NCBI RefSeq assembly: GCF_030253575.1
Contig: NC_080559.1
Location: 35,523,501-35,587,500 of the forward strand
Length of the DNA stretch: 64,000 bases
Direction of reading: 5' to 3'
Origin: Rhododendron vialii
Lineage: Eukaryota > Streptophyta > Magnoliopsida > Ericales > Ericaceae
A program made the position numbers and the translations under genes. Under the pieces are notes generated by a model. The model ran no database searches, was not told the origin of the DNA, and was given only the letters and a program-made list of their open reading frames with translations. Shown piece by piece: positions 1 to 13,786 of this stretch. The first letter of the stretch is position 1. Each line of letters starts with the position of its first letter.

Positions 1-1
1 T

Positions 2-3000
2 AGCGAGCACACGTTTGCCGATGTTGGTAACTTGGACCACTGCGCCAAGTACCTGAACCAGACGCTCGTTACCTTCGGATTTCCGGCTTCGCTCGATCTG
101 TTTGCAACTGATCCGGTGTGCTTATCTTTGTTTCTAGTTATCTGTTTAGTTTTGCAGATTTTGGCTGTAAAAGGTTCTGGCTCTTGATTTTGAACTTGTG
201 TGTGTATTTCGTAGGTTTCAATTGCGCGCACTTGCAATTGCATATATGCTCTGTTACAGCAAAGGCAACGGGATATCGAATTCAGAGAGTCTGCTAATGA
301 GCAGAGACAACGGTATGTTTGTTTGACCTATGGTTTTGTACTGTTAGGGTTGGGGAGAAAACCGTATTCTATGGCGGTGTGATATTCCACTGATGGTTGG
401 CCGTGCAGTAGAGTTAGTCCTAAATTGTTGACAGGAGTGGGAGAAATTGTTGACGTTCCAAATACCAGGATCTACTATTTTTAGTGGATCCAAGTCATAT
501 TAAACAAGGTCGATCTTACTGTTCACAACGAGAAGGAGCATATCTTTCACTTTTTGCTGAATGTTTGGCTACGGAGAACTTTTTTTATATAACCAACCAT
601 CAGTGGATGTTATACCACATCAGCTCAACTATGCGGTGTAAGCGTGTCGATAAGTACTTTTTGAGGTGGTTAGGATGTTTGCACAGTGAAGGAAGTTGAA
701 TTTTGGAGGAAGTTGAATTTTGGTACGCTGATTCTGTCCTAATCTATAATTAGATTCTCAAATTGGAGTGGTTTGTTTCTCTGTCTGAGGTAAGATATTG
801 TATGCGTGTTTGTTGTCTTAACAGTTGGAAGCAGAATTGTAAATTGTACATTTTAAGGATTTATTTTTTGGCCATAAAAGCCGTTGATCAGTAGGATTAT
901 TTTGTGAAGTAGCGAGTAAGTCTCTTGATGCCTTTACGAGAAACAGGATAAAAAGTAAAGGCACAGGGGGAGGGGGAGGGCTATCCCATCTTGAGTAGCC
1001 CCTCGCCGTTTTAAATAAATTGTGGCAAAGTTACGAATATAATCATCAATCATGAATAGTTGGAGACTCAGAGTCCCTTTCCTATCTCTAGTAGCACGAG
1101 GGGTAGGAAAACAATGTTTTAAACGGCCTGTTTAATGCACTTTGCTCCAGCATCACATGCGTGTAAAAACTTGAAAATGGAGTAATTTCAGAGAAGCTCC
1201 AACTTTTGTACATGGCTGCTTCAAATTCAGAACTCGATCTTAGAAAGCAGAAAAGGAAGAATTTTTTTTTTATCACGCATGCATGGTGGTTGTTATCTGG
1301 TCTTTTATGGACATTCTTGTACTTGTATTGAAGATTGCTGTTGATAGGTTGATGCTTATTTGTTTTCGTAAAATAGACTCCTCTCCGACATATCAAGATT
1401 AGAGGCCAAGGTGGAGAGGCTTGAAGCTCAAATATCCACAAAGGATAGGGAGATAGCAACAATTACTCGAACGGTTAGAGGCTATAATTTTTGTTTCTTT
1501 CTGGGAAGCGCACACTATGCTTTCATATGGAGCCATGGAGGTATTCAATCTGTACTGGCTTGATAACCTTGTTCGTTTTGTTTAACTCATTAACTGTTAC
1601 ATGGTCAGGAAGCTAAAACTACGGCAGCTTTCAAGGTCCAAGTTGAGAAGTTACAGCAGGAACGAGATGAATTTCAAAGGATGGTTATTGGTAATCAGGT
1701 GAGAACTCTTTCCTTTTATCTTGAAATCTTTGTTATGGTGATTGTACATAAAATGTATTGACCTTAGTACAATTTTTCATGTTGCCAAAGCAAGTGAGAA
1801 CTCAACAAGTTCATGAGATGAAGAAGAAAGAAAAGGAGTATATAAAGTTGCAGGTACGGTCCTTCTCATGTCAAGATTAGCCTCTGAAGGAAATTTTTAT
1901 TTGCTAAACTATGGTTCATATCACAAAACCGATACATTTGAGCAAGTAACAAGGGAATTATAGAGCGATTGAATTTTCCTTGTAGGAGAGGTTAAATCAA
2001 GTATTGATGGAGAAAAAGAAGGAATCTAAATCAGGCATGGAAATAATGAATTTACTTCAGGTAATTGGTGAATTACTAGTTTTGTGACGTGAAGTATTTT
2101 ATAATCCTTTTCTCTAATGGTCGTTTGTCCTATATTTGAACAGAAAGAAGGACGACAACGTGGCACATGGAATGGAAAGAAGACTGACAATGACTTCTAT
2201 AAAAAGATTGTATGGAGTATGGTGACCTATTTGAAGTTTTCTTTACCACATCGCTTATCGATGATTAAATTCTATTGACAGGTCGATGCTTATGAGGCAA
2301 AGAATCAAGAACTCGTGTCAGAGAATGCTGATTTGAGGGCATTGTTACGTTCAATGCAAGTAGGTTAACAGTCTAGCATCCTATGATTGTTGTTATTTTT
2401 TGTTGTTGCATTGATATGTTGATGGAGAAGGATCCACACCTTGATGTTCCTTAATCCTTGCTGTGAAACATTCCACTTGCAATTAAGTTCATAAGAAGCT
2501 TTTGTCTTGTGTAGACAGTTTGAACTTGTATTTCACTAACAGGTGGATATGCGTGATTTCTTGAATGCTCCAAATGGTCTGTCCAAGCAGTCGTTTCCTG
2601 TTAATGAAAGAATAGACATTGATCCCTCAAAGTCCCCATTGAGTGGGAGGACGGTATGGAAGATTGTTTGAAATGATGCAATTTTGGAATTTCTTGATGG
2701 CTCAACTGCTATTTTAAGAAGTAAGCTAAATTAGTTCATGATTTCCAGGATGTTTTTGACCTGCCTTTTCACATGGCTCGAGATCAAATAGAAGAAAGTC
2801 TCCGGAATAAAGTGGCTTCCATAAAGGTATAAAATTTTCTAATTCTGCGTGTTCGCTTGTTAGCTAACATTGATAAGTCATTCATTTGTTTATGTTTCCT
2901 GCTCTCAAAATTGAAGGAACGCATGGTTCAGCTACAAGATGCACAAAAAGAAGCAGAAGTCACTTCTGAAGCAACTGAGAGGGAGCTTGAGCTTGAAGCT

Positions 3001-4806
3001 CAATTAGTTGAGGCAAGGAGCATAATTCAGGAGCAGGTATTGAATATTCCCAATAATGCAGGTCAAAAAAGGAATTGCTATTTGTGGATTTCCTTTGAAT
3101 TTACTATAGACTAGTTGGAGTACTTTTGTCAAGTCTTAATTTACTCCAGATAAGTTTGATAATTTTACCAGGTGCACCATGCTATATATCTTCTGATAAC
3201 ATGAAATGGGCATATTGTTAGTTGTGACTGTAGGTGACACTGCCTTCTTTATAGACATCTTATTGTAGATACTAAACTGTTGTCCTTCTCTAGCGTTTCA
3301 GGCTGTTCCTCATCCCTTCAAAAGCCAATTTCCCTTATTTTTATCTTATATACTAATCTGATTATTAGCAATTCTTAATCTGTTGAAGTTCTGCCCTTCG
3401 TGTTAGAAGAAAGTGTTCGTTATCAGTTACACGAGATTATTTATCAAACACCCAGGCATTTTGGTACCTCATGAGGACAGAGAGGACATGATTGTATGGA
3501 TCCATAACCGCATTGGGTTTATTCTTCTAAATGTGCTTGGGAGTCCATCAGAACAAAAAGCCCTGAGGTGCTTCGTATAAGGCAGTGTGGTTCCACAAAC
3601 ATGAGCCTAGATGGTCAACAATCCTAATGATGGCCATCTTGGGGGCAGGCTTTTGACGAAGGATATGCTTTCTAACTGGGGAATAGCTACTGATGAAAGT
3701 TAGTCATGTGTTCTCTCAGGTTTGAATCTCATGTTCACTTGTCCTTTGAGTGCTTCTTCTCTAAGTGGATTTGGGGTAAACTTTGGGATACGTGGTTTCA
3801 GTAGAAGTCCCCAGAATATCATGGCTGAAGCTATGAGTTAAGAATCATGGTGAAGCTAAGGGTTTGCAGGATTTAATGTGAACGTTGGCTTTCTCAGCTA
3901 CTGTATACCATGTTTGGGCGAAGAAAATAATAGGGCCTTCAAAACGAAGGGCATTGATGCTGATGGAGCGTACGTAAATATTAGAAGAGCGGTTAGAGAT
4001 TGCATGGCTGCTTGGGGGAGAGTTTCCTCTACGATAGAAAATGTCGGTCTTTACTCTTAAGAACATATGGTGCATGCCTATCAGTTTCTTAGAAGAAGGA
4101 TAGCGTATGCAGCAGTTTTGGTTGTTAAGTTTTAGGTGTCAATTCTTTTTGTATACAGGCTTGATTGATGCCCTAATCCTAGATTTTGACCTCTGGTCTT
4201 TTCTTTGGCTCTCAAGGATATTCCCTTAGCCCTTGTTTAAGATTTGTTTTTTTGATCGGCAAAGAAAGATATTATTAATAGACAAAAAAGGTCGCATACG
4301 GAGAAGGGGGCAAAGGGAGCTGCCCTTGTTTAAGATGGTGTTTCGTAATGAAATAAACCAGAAAAAGAAAGTGTTTGTAGCTTTCCTAGTATGTGCTGTG
4401 TTTGAAGTTGTTGAACACTTGCGGGACTTAAAACATTTGATCGAAGAAAATGCGGTCTCATCTAATATGTTGCTGGCCACCATTGATATCCCATTTAACT
4501 CCTGTAGGTGCATTCCTGGTCGTTGCTAATCATTTGCTATTCGATGATGATAGTTTTATGATGTGTTCCTATTTTTATTTGAATTTTTTGTTGCTGGGGC
4601 AAAGTTCAAAATATATTCCTGGGTCCCATTGCAGGCATCCATAATGTCGAAACATCTTGCCAAGCCTGACAAGCCAAGGTATTGACTAAAATTTCATCCG
4701 TCTGAATAAGCACAAATTCAAGCAGTTGGTTCTATCATGCAGGCGACTGAATGGCCACATGAGTTCTGATAGGGATTCAATCATTTCATCTCCATCTGAG
4801 GTATAG
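2..4806 (+). CDS. Msd1/SSX2IP-like (afadin/alpha-actinin-binding domain) microtubule-anchoring protein, 5'-partial
   Basis: The gene runs off the left edge, so the start codon is missing. The exons I place are 2-115, 215-312, 1377-1473, 1609-1698, 1791-1853, 1986-2060, 2144-2209, 2282-2359, 2543-2653, 2749-2826, 2917-3036, 4635-4678 and 4743-4806. All junctions keep phase and give about 365 residues ending at a TAG. The first exon reads FADVGNLDHCAKYLNQTLV and continues GFPASLDLFATDP, the hallmark of the plant homologue of SSX2IP/ADIP/Msd1 (Arabidopsis At5g57410). Most of the rest is charged coiled coil (for example RLEAKVERLEAQISTKDREI). Family members anchor microtubule minus ends; the plant protein is reported to act with a Wdr8 partner at cortical nucleation sites. 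Only a few N-terminal residues should be missing. The last exon is the least certain: the stop lies two codons past a possible GAG/gtatag donor. The 1.6-kb intron before exon 12 holds a LINE remnant. Confidence 0.85.
3450..4110 (+). mobile_element. LINE (L1-type) ORF2 3' remnant with reverse-transcriptase zinc-binding domain
   Basis: This lies inside the large intron of the Msd1-like gene, in the same orientation. Translating across frames recovers the C-terminal part of a plant LINE ORF2. The order is AVWFHKHEPRWSTIL, LLTKDMLSNWGIATDE, SHVHLSFECFFSKWIW, ATVYHVWA and finally RAFKTKGIDADGAYVNIRRA. This is the usual order of the zf-RVT region and the tail behind it. Several frameshifts and in-frame stops separate these blocks, so it is dead. 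The exact ends are not visible. Confidence 0.75.
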
Positions 4807-6970
4807 ATCGTTGCATCGCTTATTGTGGCTATTGGAGTGCTGATGAATATGCCGTTGAGTTGTATTTTTTCCTTTCTCTTTCCCATGTTGGAATATCAAT
4901 GCCATTTTATTTGACGTGGCTATGAAAATTGAAGTCAAGTCTGCTTAACGACACTATCTATTTGCACTGAATTGTTTGGACATTGGTATGGAATGGAAGC
5001 ACCGCTCAGCTGGCAAGTAATCTACACATACTCATATCACCAAATTTATGTAGGATATGCACATATCTCTTATGATGGGAAAAGATAGGAAAGGTAAATG
5101 AGAGAAGCTAACTTTCTCTCCCCTCATATTTCATTTCTCTTTCCCTTGAAGGAAATTGTGGGGTTGTCTTGTATGGTGAAGGAAATCCTTTGTGGTATAG
5201 TTCGAAGGGAATTACTTTGAGAGGGATAAGATTATTCACAAGGAAAAACTAGTTTGATGATGAGTTTTGTTGCATCGTAATATTCTTAATAATATTGGTT
5301 TTGATCATACTAACCAATGTTGGTTCTCCAGGGCATGTGAAATCATCAAATTTGAGTTGCTGACTCTCCAATGCCAGCTTCCGAAATTGGATCATATCGA
5401 CACCATGTTTAGATGGAGCTTCTGTACTAGACCCACTGCAGCAGGCAAGTGTTTAAATTGTTGTAGACTAATTTTATCAAGGAAATCTAGAGCGGTAGGT
5501 TTGGCTCTTTGAGAAACTATGGAAGTAAGTGTATTTGTGAGCCTTGATGTTACTGTGATCAGTATCTTGCTGTTCCTCAGTTAAGGGTACACACATCCAG
5601 TATTATGCGAGTAATCAACAATTTTCACTTCTTTGTATGCCGCACTTTATTTTCACTTGGGCTACGCATGGATCTTGAATTTATGAAGGGAAAAGGAAAA
5701 GGTAAGTGAACTGGAATCACTTCACAGTAGTACTCCTATGTTTTTATGCTTAATAATTAAAAAAGTTTATAATTCTTGCGATAAATTTGTAGTTTAATTT
5801 TCTCGTTTTCCTCTTCTAAGCACAACAAGGAAAAACTTAGCAAGTAAACCCTTGGTGAAGCAAGATTGCCGGCGTTTTGGGCATTAATCCACTGTACATT
5901 CAAATCAGATTGAACTTGAACTTATATGTAAAGCAATTTTAAATCAGGTTGCAGCATCTTCATAAATAGTTACCCAACATATGCGGTCGAATACCAAAAG
6001 TCAGCTTTTTTGCCCTCAGCTAATCAGCAGGACTAACAAATCTCAACATAAAGCATGTTTTCGGCAGCAGCAGCGAGAGGTTATCTGGCATCGATGTGAT
6101 GCAGGATAATTTGTAATTTGGTCTCCTAAATAAATAGTAAGTAAATAAAAACACCTTCTGGAGTTACTTAAAGTGAGATAAAATTAGTGTCCACTACGAT
6201 TTTGTGTATTATTTTCAATAATTTATATCTATCAGTGAGAAAAACGTTGCAAATTTTTTTTCTGAACCAACGCAAGAGGGTAGTTCTGCTTGTTTATTTG
6301 CACCGGTAAAAATCCCGGCACAAAAGGTAGTACTAAAAAGGCTTCCCAGCGCATTGTAGTTATGCTTTGTTCTACAGTGGATATTCCGTTGCAAATAACA
6401 ATTCCTCGCGAGAGGGTGTGTCCATGCGCTTTGCAACTTGGGAGGCTGCTGTCTCTTACTAGCAGCGCTCAATTTTACCGTCTAAAAGTGTTTTGAACGG
6501 TCGAAATTTAAAAAGAATTTTTTTTGGAAGAATTCTTCTAAAATCTAGACTATTGATTATCGAGACAACAGTAAAATTTTGAGTGCTGCTAGCCTGCTAC
6601 TACCTGGACGGCAGCTCCCGCTTCCCTCGCTTTGACTGTACACTAGGATGTTTCTGATTTTGCACATAACTATTGTTATTTTGACCCCACAACAAATTCT
6701 TTGCCTCAATTTATTTTTCAAAATATAATAAGATATCGCTAAGATACCATACAAATGCAGAAATGCTCAAGCATTCTATTCTGTTTGCAAGTTGATCATA
6801 ACAATACAAATGAGGATATCATGCATTAAAAATCAAATTAGTAAAAAGCCAAATTACATTAAGTAATCTATATTTATTTAATTAACCTCGCAATTTAATT
6901 ATTTGTTTCCCTTAGGAGAAAAAAATAATTTTATACCCCCACTAATAAAAAATATTGGCTCCGAGTCGTA
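4807..6970. other. Intergenic region between the Msd1-like gene and RPA2
   Basis: The first part is presumably the 3' untranslated and downstream region of the Msd1-like gene. I see no coding exon, RNA gene or transposon with clear termini here. The right part is AT-rich and leads into the RPA2 promoter. Confidence 0.4.
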
Positions 6971-6974
6971 ATGC

Positions 6975-6982
6975 TATAAATA
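6975..6982 (+). promoter_or_regulatory. TATA box of RPA2
   Basis: TATAAATA lies about 158 bases upstream of the RPA2 start codon, a normal spacing for a plant core promoter with a short 5' leader. It is placed by sequence match and position only. Confidence 0.5.
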
Positions 6983-7139
6983 CGGAGTAATGTACAGGAA
7001 CTAATCGATTTTTTTGATCCCCACTCCCCTTTTTTGCGACCAAAAAAGCTGAATAAAAAGGGTGAAATTGACGGGGAAGTCCCTCTATAGATACAAGTTC
7101 CCGGTGCCGATCTTTTCCAGTTAGGGTTTGAGAGCAGAG

Positions 7140-10100
7140 ATGTACGGGAGCCAGTTCGATGGCAACGCGGCCTTCGCCGGCGGCGGTTTCATGCCCTCTC
7201 AGACCACTCAGACCGCCGATCCTTCCTTCTCTGCCGCTAAAGTACATGCAATCTCTCTCACCTCTTCTTTAATTTCATCGTTTCCTTTTCACTCACCCTA
7301 GCTTTTTGGTAAACGAAGTTAAACATCATTTTGAAATTTATATTTTCTGTTTTTTTTTTTTTCAATTCTTTATTTATGCTGCTTAAGTATTTTACTCTCT
7401 TTCGTGCTTCTCTGGGATTCTCGGTTTCCAAACAGAGCAGCACTAGGTTTTTGTGGTTGCATAATTTTTTTTCAGAATAGGGATATCCAAGTCATGCACC
7501 CTAGCGTTTGGTTAACGAGAAAGCAAGAGGGAATGTTTAACAATATTGGTGAATTTTTGTTAGAAATTTATGCTTCCTGCTGTTTTGATTTGTGGTTTTG
7601 GCTCAAGTGATAGAAAGCCTTGGGTTTATGTACTTTTAGTCTCTTTTCTGTTGCTTTGAGATTCTGGGTTATTAAACCGGTCATAAATTGGGCTTGGTGG
7701 TTGCTTTCTTTGGCAGAATCGAGATACCCAACCACTGCTTCCGTTAACTGTAAAGCAAATAAGCCAAGCTTTTCAGGCTACCGATGACAAATCAAACTTT
7801 ATTATTGATGGCGTCGACGTGAACAATGTAGGTGAACACTGTTTGGTTTGCTTTTATTCTTGCCATCGTTCTTATGTGTTTTTGAATGGATTTTAGGAAA
7901 TTAAGATATAGACACCTAATAAACCTCTGGATGCTTCACCCCGTTCTCATTTTTAATTGGGGAGTGACATATGCAGTGGTATATGGCCTGGCTGTGGCAC
8001 TGCTGAAATGTTGATGGGTTTTGTGGGTTTGAATCGTGTTTAGGTTACGTTGGTGGGGATGGTTTTCAATAAGGCAGAAAGGGTTACTGACGTTTCATTT
8101 GTGATTGATGATGGCACTGGACGCATTGACTGCAATAGATGGTGAACTCTCTCTCTCTCTCTCTCTCTCTCAAATGATTGTGATGTGTAAATTTTAGGGC
8201 CTTTAGGCGGTTCTTTCATGCTGAAGTTGTTTCTCTATTTTCATGTGTTCAAATTGTGAGATGCAATATGAGCTGTAACATATTTGGGTCATCGCAGGGT
8301 GAATGAAGCTGTAGACACTAAGGAAGTGGAGGCAATATCGTAAGTTCAAACTTTGTGGTGCATATATCTTTAGGATGTGTTTGGATGTCCTTTGAATTTG
8401 AAAATCCTCGGTAACAACATATACTTTTAATGCAGACGTCCATTTTGAATTTAGCCATTTGGAGATTGGGGCTTTCAACTGTGATCATTCTTACTTTTCC
8501 TTAGAAAGTCTGAACTAAAAGTTTTTAAGTATTAGCTATGAGATGCTAGTGCTACCATATTTTCAAATGGCTAGTGAAGATGAACGGATGGTGCACTAAA
8601 TTGGACTACTGGAATTCTAGTGGTATCCAAGCAGGTCCTGAGTATGATATTCACCTTAATTCCATATTTGGACATGTACGTTGTTCAGGTTTTATGTTTT
8701 CTTTTCTTCAATTTAATCTCAGTGATGGAATGTATGTTCGGGTTCATGGACATTTGAAGGGCTTTCAGGGTAAAAAACAGTTAACAGTCTTCTCGATCAG
8801 GTAAAATTGGAAAGTTTAGCACATGTTGTTCGGGTTTTACTGTCCTCGATCAATGATTTGCATTTCTGTGTGTTCATTTTGTTTGTTCCACCTGTTGTCT
8901 TTACTAGATTTGTATAATAAAGATGATTGGATGTGTTGAAAACTTGAAGCTATAAGTAGTATATTAGAATGTTGTTCTTTTTTGAGTATTCAATTCCTTA
9001 AAATTAGCGATACACAAGTTATGCAGCACTAACCGTCTTTCTTCTTACTGTTCATTACAACTGTTCCATGGCTCTTCTTTAGCATTTCTCAAGTTTGTTT
9101 GTTTGTTTTTGTTTTTTGTTTTTTTTTGGTGTGGTTTTTGCGTCCTGGTTATAAATTTGTGTTGCTAGTAAAAATCGTTGGAGCAATCCCAACCATCGGT
9201 GTTAGGATAATACGATTCCCATTTCGTATTGTACGGCTCGATCTGATTTAGGGGGTCATTGATATGAATAGGTTGTATGAATTGGAAATAGCTGTGAGTC
9301 GATGAATCGATGAACTGAATTGAAAATGACAAAGAAAAAATGGCATCCAACAACCCTAAATACCCTCTAAGGGTTTGTTTTGTACTTTTAACTAGCATAT
9401 GATTCATGAGTATTCATCTTTTGCAAGTTGCAATAGCAACAGCTTACCTATTAGTCCACTGGGTTATCACTTCATCGTTTAAAACAAGTTTTTGGATGAT
9501 TTTTAGGTCTAAAATTTCATTTATGGTATATATATTTGTCTCTCAAATTCATAAATATGCTTTTCCATGTATTTTAGAAATCGTGACTGAATAGGAGCGT
9601 TTCACAATTCATTTCTATTTACAATTTGGGAAAGGACCATCTCGATTTGGGAAACTACATTTCCCTGCCCTTGTGGAAGGTCAAATTGGCATGTCGTGGC
9701 ATAGGCCTGGGGTTGCCATCTGATACATTGGGAATTGTGATGAAGTGGTATCTTATGGTAGCAATAAAGTCTCAACAGCGTTGCACTCTCAATCCTGATT
9801 ATTCAGGTTTTATGGGTGTTTTGTTTGCACTGCTTTCTGTGACATGAAATAACTTTTAGGTATTGATAGTTGTTAGTTCTAAGTTTTTGATGTCTAGACT
9901 GTTGCTTTGGATTTGGAAAACAAAGTCCTGGTTGTTGGATTTCCCCTCACATTAATACCCCTGCTTGGCCCTGATAATGAACTTGCAAATAGCCACTTTC
10001 ACAATTTGTTTTCAGCTATTTGTCAGTTGCATAATGATAATTTAAGTGGCATTCCTCGTCTTATGGCTTGTATGGTATATGGACTATGATCTAATGGACA

Positions 10101-11272
10101 TATTGTCTTATTTGTAGAGATAACATGCTGATGGATCATGCTTTTCCTGCCAAGTTCTTTTGTAATGTCATTATTTTGAATTCTTAAGCACGCTGGTTTT
10201 CAGGCCTCTGACTGACTACAATGAGATGCCATACCACTTTGTTGAGTGTATGTATGTCCATAACTACAACACCAAATCACGGGTATTGGTCTAACTTTTC
10301 ATTTTTCTTGAGCAAGTACGGCAACTATGTATGAAAATGTTTTATACGTGGCCTACTCTCTGTATCCTGTATCCATGATGGAGTTTGTAATTTTTTGCTG
10401 GAAGAAGCTACAGGGTAGTGTCCCCACTCAAAATATGCCAAATTCAGCTGTTGCCACACCTTCAAATAGTTACCAAGCTGCCCCACCAAATCAAGTAAGC
10501 CAGTCACAGTTCATAATTAAATTCTGTTAATTGTTGATTGATATATTGAGTCTTCTGGTATACTTCTTGGAATGTAGTACACTGGGCACTACGGCATTGA
10601 TGGAGTGAAGGGCATTGCTCAATTGGTCTTTGACTATCTGCAGCAGCCTTCGTGCCTGTGAGTTATCTATAATGCCTACTCATAAAATGTTTGTTTGCTT
10701 TTTGGCCCCTGCTAGTTTATAGCTTCGAGTCATGGTTATGACTGTTTTGGAAGCTAGAATTTTGTAGTGTTGTGCTTTCTATGGTGGCTGACGACCTCCA
10801 TGGTTTGAATTCAATCTCATTGGGTGGGAGGAATGCTTCTATGTCGAGATAGATCCTATACTACATCACAATTATGTTATTAACTTGATAACAATAATAT
10901 AGTTCTGCTACTTTGAATGGATATTAAGATTGTAATATTTTTCTTGTATTAGTTTTGGGTTCATTGTCCATTGGGAATTTCTTGCCCTTGACTCCTTGAG
11001 ATCTTCCAAATTTGCAGCTCACTGGAAAAGGGACTGCATGTGAATGAAATTGCCCAACAACTGAGCATGCCGGTGGAAAAAATCTCGTATGTCTCCCTCT
11101 CTACTCATGCATGTTTATCGGCATGCAGTATATATAAGACCGTTTCTTTTTTTCTTTATCCTCCTAAGCTGTTCTGGCATTTGGCAGAGAATCAATCAAA
11201 TTTCTTGAAGAAGACGGCTTGGTTTACTCAACGATAGATGACTATCATTTCAAGTCCACTGGCAATGGTTGA
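7140..11272 (+). CDS. RPA2: Replication protein A 32-kDa subunit (RPA2)
   Basis: Ten exons: 7140-7241, 7717-7827, 8044-8141, 8298-8339, 8723-8800, 10204-10282, 10408-10494, 10578-10657, 11018-11086 and 11188-11272. They sum to 831 bases, giving 276 residues, the usual length for this family. The protein starts MYGSQFDGNAAFAGGGF, the Gly/Ser-rich N-terminus that is phosphorylated in RPA2 proteins. Residues about 72-170 form the OB fold (TLVGMVFNKAERVTDVSFVI, then MYVRVHGHLKGFQGKKQLTV). After a Gln/Asn/Pro-rich linker, residues about 200-276 form the winged helix (HVNEIAQQLSMPVEKI, then IKFLEEDGLVYSTIDDYHF) that binds repair and replication partners. RPA2 works in the nucleus with RPA1 and RPA3 to bind single-stranded DNA in replication, repair and recombination. 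Intron 5 (8801-10203) is the longest; I see no definite element in it. Confidence 0.95.
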
Positions 11273-13488
11273 TTTCTTGCGTATGCGAAGTGAAGCCAGG
11301 CAGGAGCACTCTCCTAAGTTCTAACCGGATTGTGCCCGCATCTCTCCTTTACTCTTTTATATAAAGGTGCAGATATGTTAAGAATTTTGTATTATCTAGT
11401 AGTATGAAGTCCTTTTTGGCCACAATATTAGTTGAACAGTCATGTTCAAATGACTAATTGAGGTGTTTTTGCTAGTTTTCACGAGAACGATATGCTCTAA
11501 AGCTACCTCTCTTTTTTTCCCATTTGAAAATGCACTGTTCAGTGGTTTGGTTTAAGGAGACGCTGACGGATTTCTGGAACTGGAAGAGAAATGGGAAATG
11601 GAAGAAACCATGAAGTGGGAAAGCTCTTTTTTGCTGCTCATTTCCATCATTTTCCTTTCCGTTTATCCCTCCCCAAATCCATGATCCATAGGCAACCATG
11701 AGGTTTTAGTCGCTCTAATGGCACAAAATATCGGGTAGTAGTCGGGTATCTTTTTCGAGACTATGTAATTTTGTACTCTTATGAATTTAAGCATGGTGAG
11801 TTTTAATCCAAATGTTGTGGATTTCTAGAGGTAAACACAGTATACATTAACATTACCTAGGATTGGCTGGTGTTACGTGCTTTGTTTGACAATTTTATAT
11901 GGTCGGTTTGTTGTACCAACGGAAGAAGATTAGGGTTGGCACCCAATCACAATCACAACAGACTTTTCATCGTCCTGATTAACTTACGCATTTGTCACTT
12001 TCTTGCTGCCTTTTAGTGATAATTCCATTAGTTGGAGATGGGACTACACATGGAGATGGAGTTTACACTCGTCAACAGTCCAATAATTACTACTCCTAGC
12101 AATGAAAGCTGTAGCTATGTTGTGTGATCTGATTGGACAATTCCATGTGCATAAAGGCAAATAGGCAGCTCCAGCTCCACGCCAATCCCCTCCAAATGAA
12201 TTGGAGAGAGCAATTTTAGTTCAAAAAGGATTCAGTTCGAGACTCATTTCAATGAGATTAGGACCCTTCGATTTGTTTAGCTCGTTAAGAATATCAACTG
12301 TGCCAAACATCAAGTTAATTGGATGTAATTTGATATGAATTTTGAACTCAGTTGTATTATGAAAATCATATCAAATGATATTCGATCAACTTAATTTATT
12401 GCATGCTTGATGGATCATTGAATTGGGCTCGGAATCCTTTTACAAGCAATACTATATAATATATTGCTAAATTCATATTGGCAATCCTATTTTTGTCCGA
12501 TCGAACAAATTTGTATCACAGATGTTTTGCTCCAAAATCTTTGAGATGAACTACTCTAGCAAGCTTATTGCAATTTGTTTTCTTAAAAAATACTTATTAT
12601 ATAAATGATTTTTTTAGTTTTAAATTTTCTAGGAAAGACAAGAACTCATGCAATATACTTACATTAGAAAAGTTAATAAGTTAGTAGACGTCAAATTGCT
12701 AACCCGATTACTAGAGACCTTGGTGAACTTGGAACAAGCACCCAACCAACTGAGCCAACTTGCAAGTTCTTACATAAAAGATATGTAGTATTTATTATGA
12801 TAAAATAAGCCCGAGCTGGAACAAAAATAAACAGTTTGGAAGAGTATAAAAGACTTGTCATTCATCTCAGTAGTAGTACACCATTTGGGTCAGTTCAATA
12901 AATCTAATGGCATGTTTTCACTTTTCATAGACTTGTCATTTATCTCCCACACTTGTTCAACTTTTACTGCTGCCTAACAAAATGTGATTAGGAGTACAAC
13001 TTTTCCAAATTATATCGAGAAAGAGCTGTTGAATAAAGTCCAACATTGAATGTTGTAAAAAGAAAAAAAAAAAAAAAACACAAAAAAAGTCCAACATTGA
13101 AGCAGACTATTGGGTGCTTTCTATATAACTGCCACTTGGCGTCGCACTCATATTTGACTGGTTCATACGGTTAACAGCAATTATAAGGTTGACTCAAATT
13201 GTTAATTGGTTCTCTCAGAAAAAATAAAAACAAATTTTATTTGCAAAATAAAATTAAAGGTGTTACTAAATACTACTAGATTGGAGCATTGGTCCAAAAA
13301 ACAAAAGAAGAATATTTTGGTGGAGTTTACCAAATACGGGAATAAAAAACTATTCCCGGGAGAAGGTGGAAAACATGACATGCAGCCGCTTTTGGCGCTA
13401 TTGTTTAGAGCCTTTATTATTATTTATTGATAGCCTCACCTTTTTATCAACCGTTTCTCTCTCTCACATCTTCTCTCTCTAGGGTCCT

Positions 13489-13490
<2 letters not shown>
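11273..13490. other. Intergenic region between RPA2 and the VIN3-like gene
   Basis: RPA2 3' untranslated sequence lies first, then AT-rich intergenic DNA with no convincing exon. A short duplicated motif (gtccaacattgaa) occurs at about 13038 and 13088, on both sides of an A-rich run. The right end leads into the transcribed leader of the VIN3-like gene. Confidence 0.4.

Positions 13491-13540
<50 letters not shown>
13491..13540. repeat. (CT)n microsatellite in the VIN3-like leader
   Basis: An uninterrupted CT run of about 25 units lies roughly 250 bases before the start codon of the VIN3-like gene, within pyrimidine-rich sequence that is probably 5' untranslated. CT tracts in plant leaders are often length-polymorphic. 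Confidence 0.8.
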
Positions 13541-13542
<2 letters not shown>

Positions 13543-13786
13543 TGGGGTCCTGAAAAAGCCCAGTCGAGGACACGGTCATGGAATCCTTCCAAGTTGCACA
13601 ATTTCCAGCCTCTCCTATTGGTACTTGTGTTAGCTCTGTAGTCTTTCTTCCCTCTGCCATATTCTCTCTTTTTGTTTAGCAGCACATCACATCACATATG
13701 TGTCTCTTTTTCTGGTGCAGAATTGGGGATTTGTTGGTAATGTGGCCGGCAGATTGCAGCCTGGTCTTTTCATTCAGCAGTAGGCT

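Noticed and set aside
13427-13685. LSLSLS and ERERER proteins at the CT repeats (also at 17551, 17815 and 44394)
   Set aside because: Translations of simple repeats.
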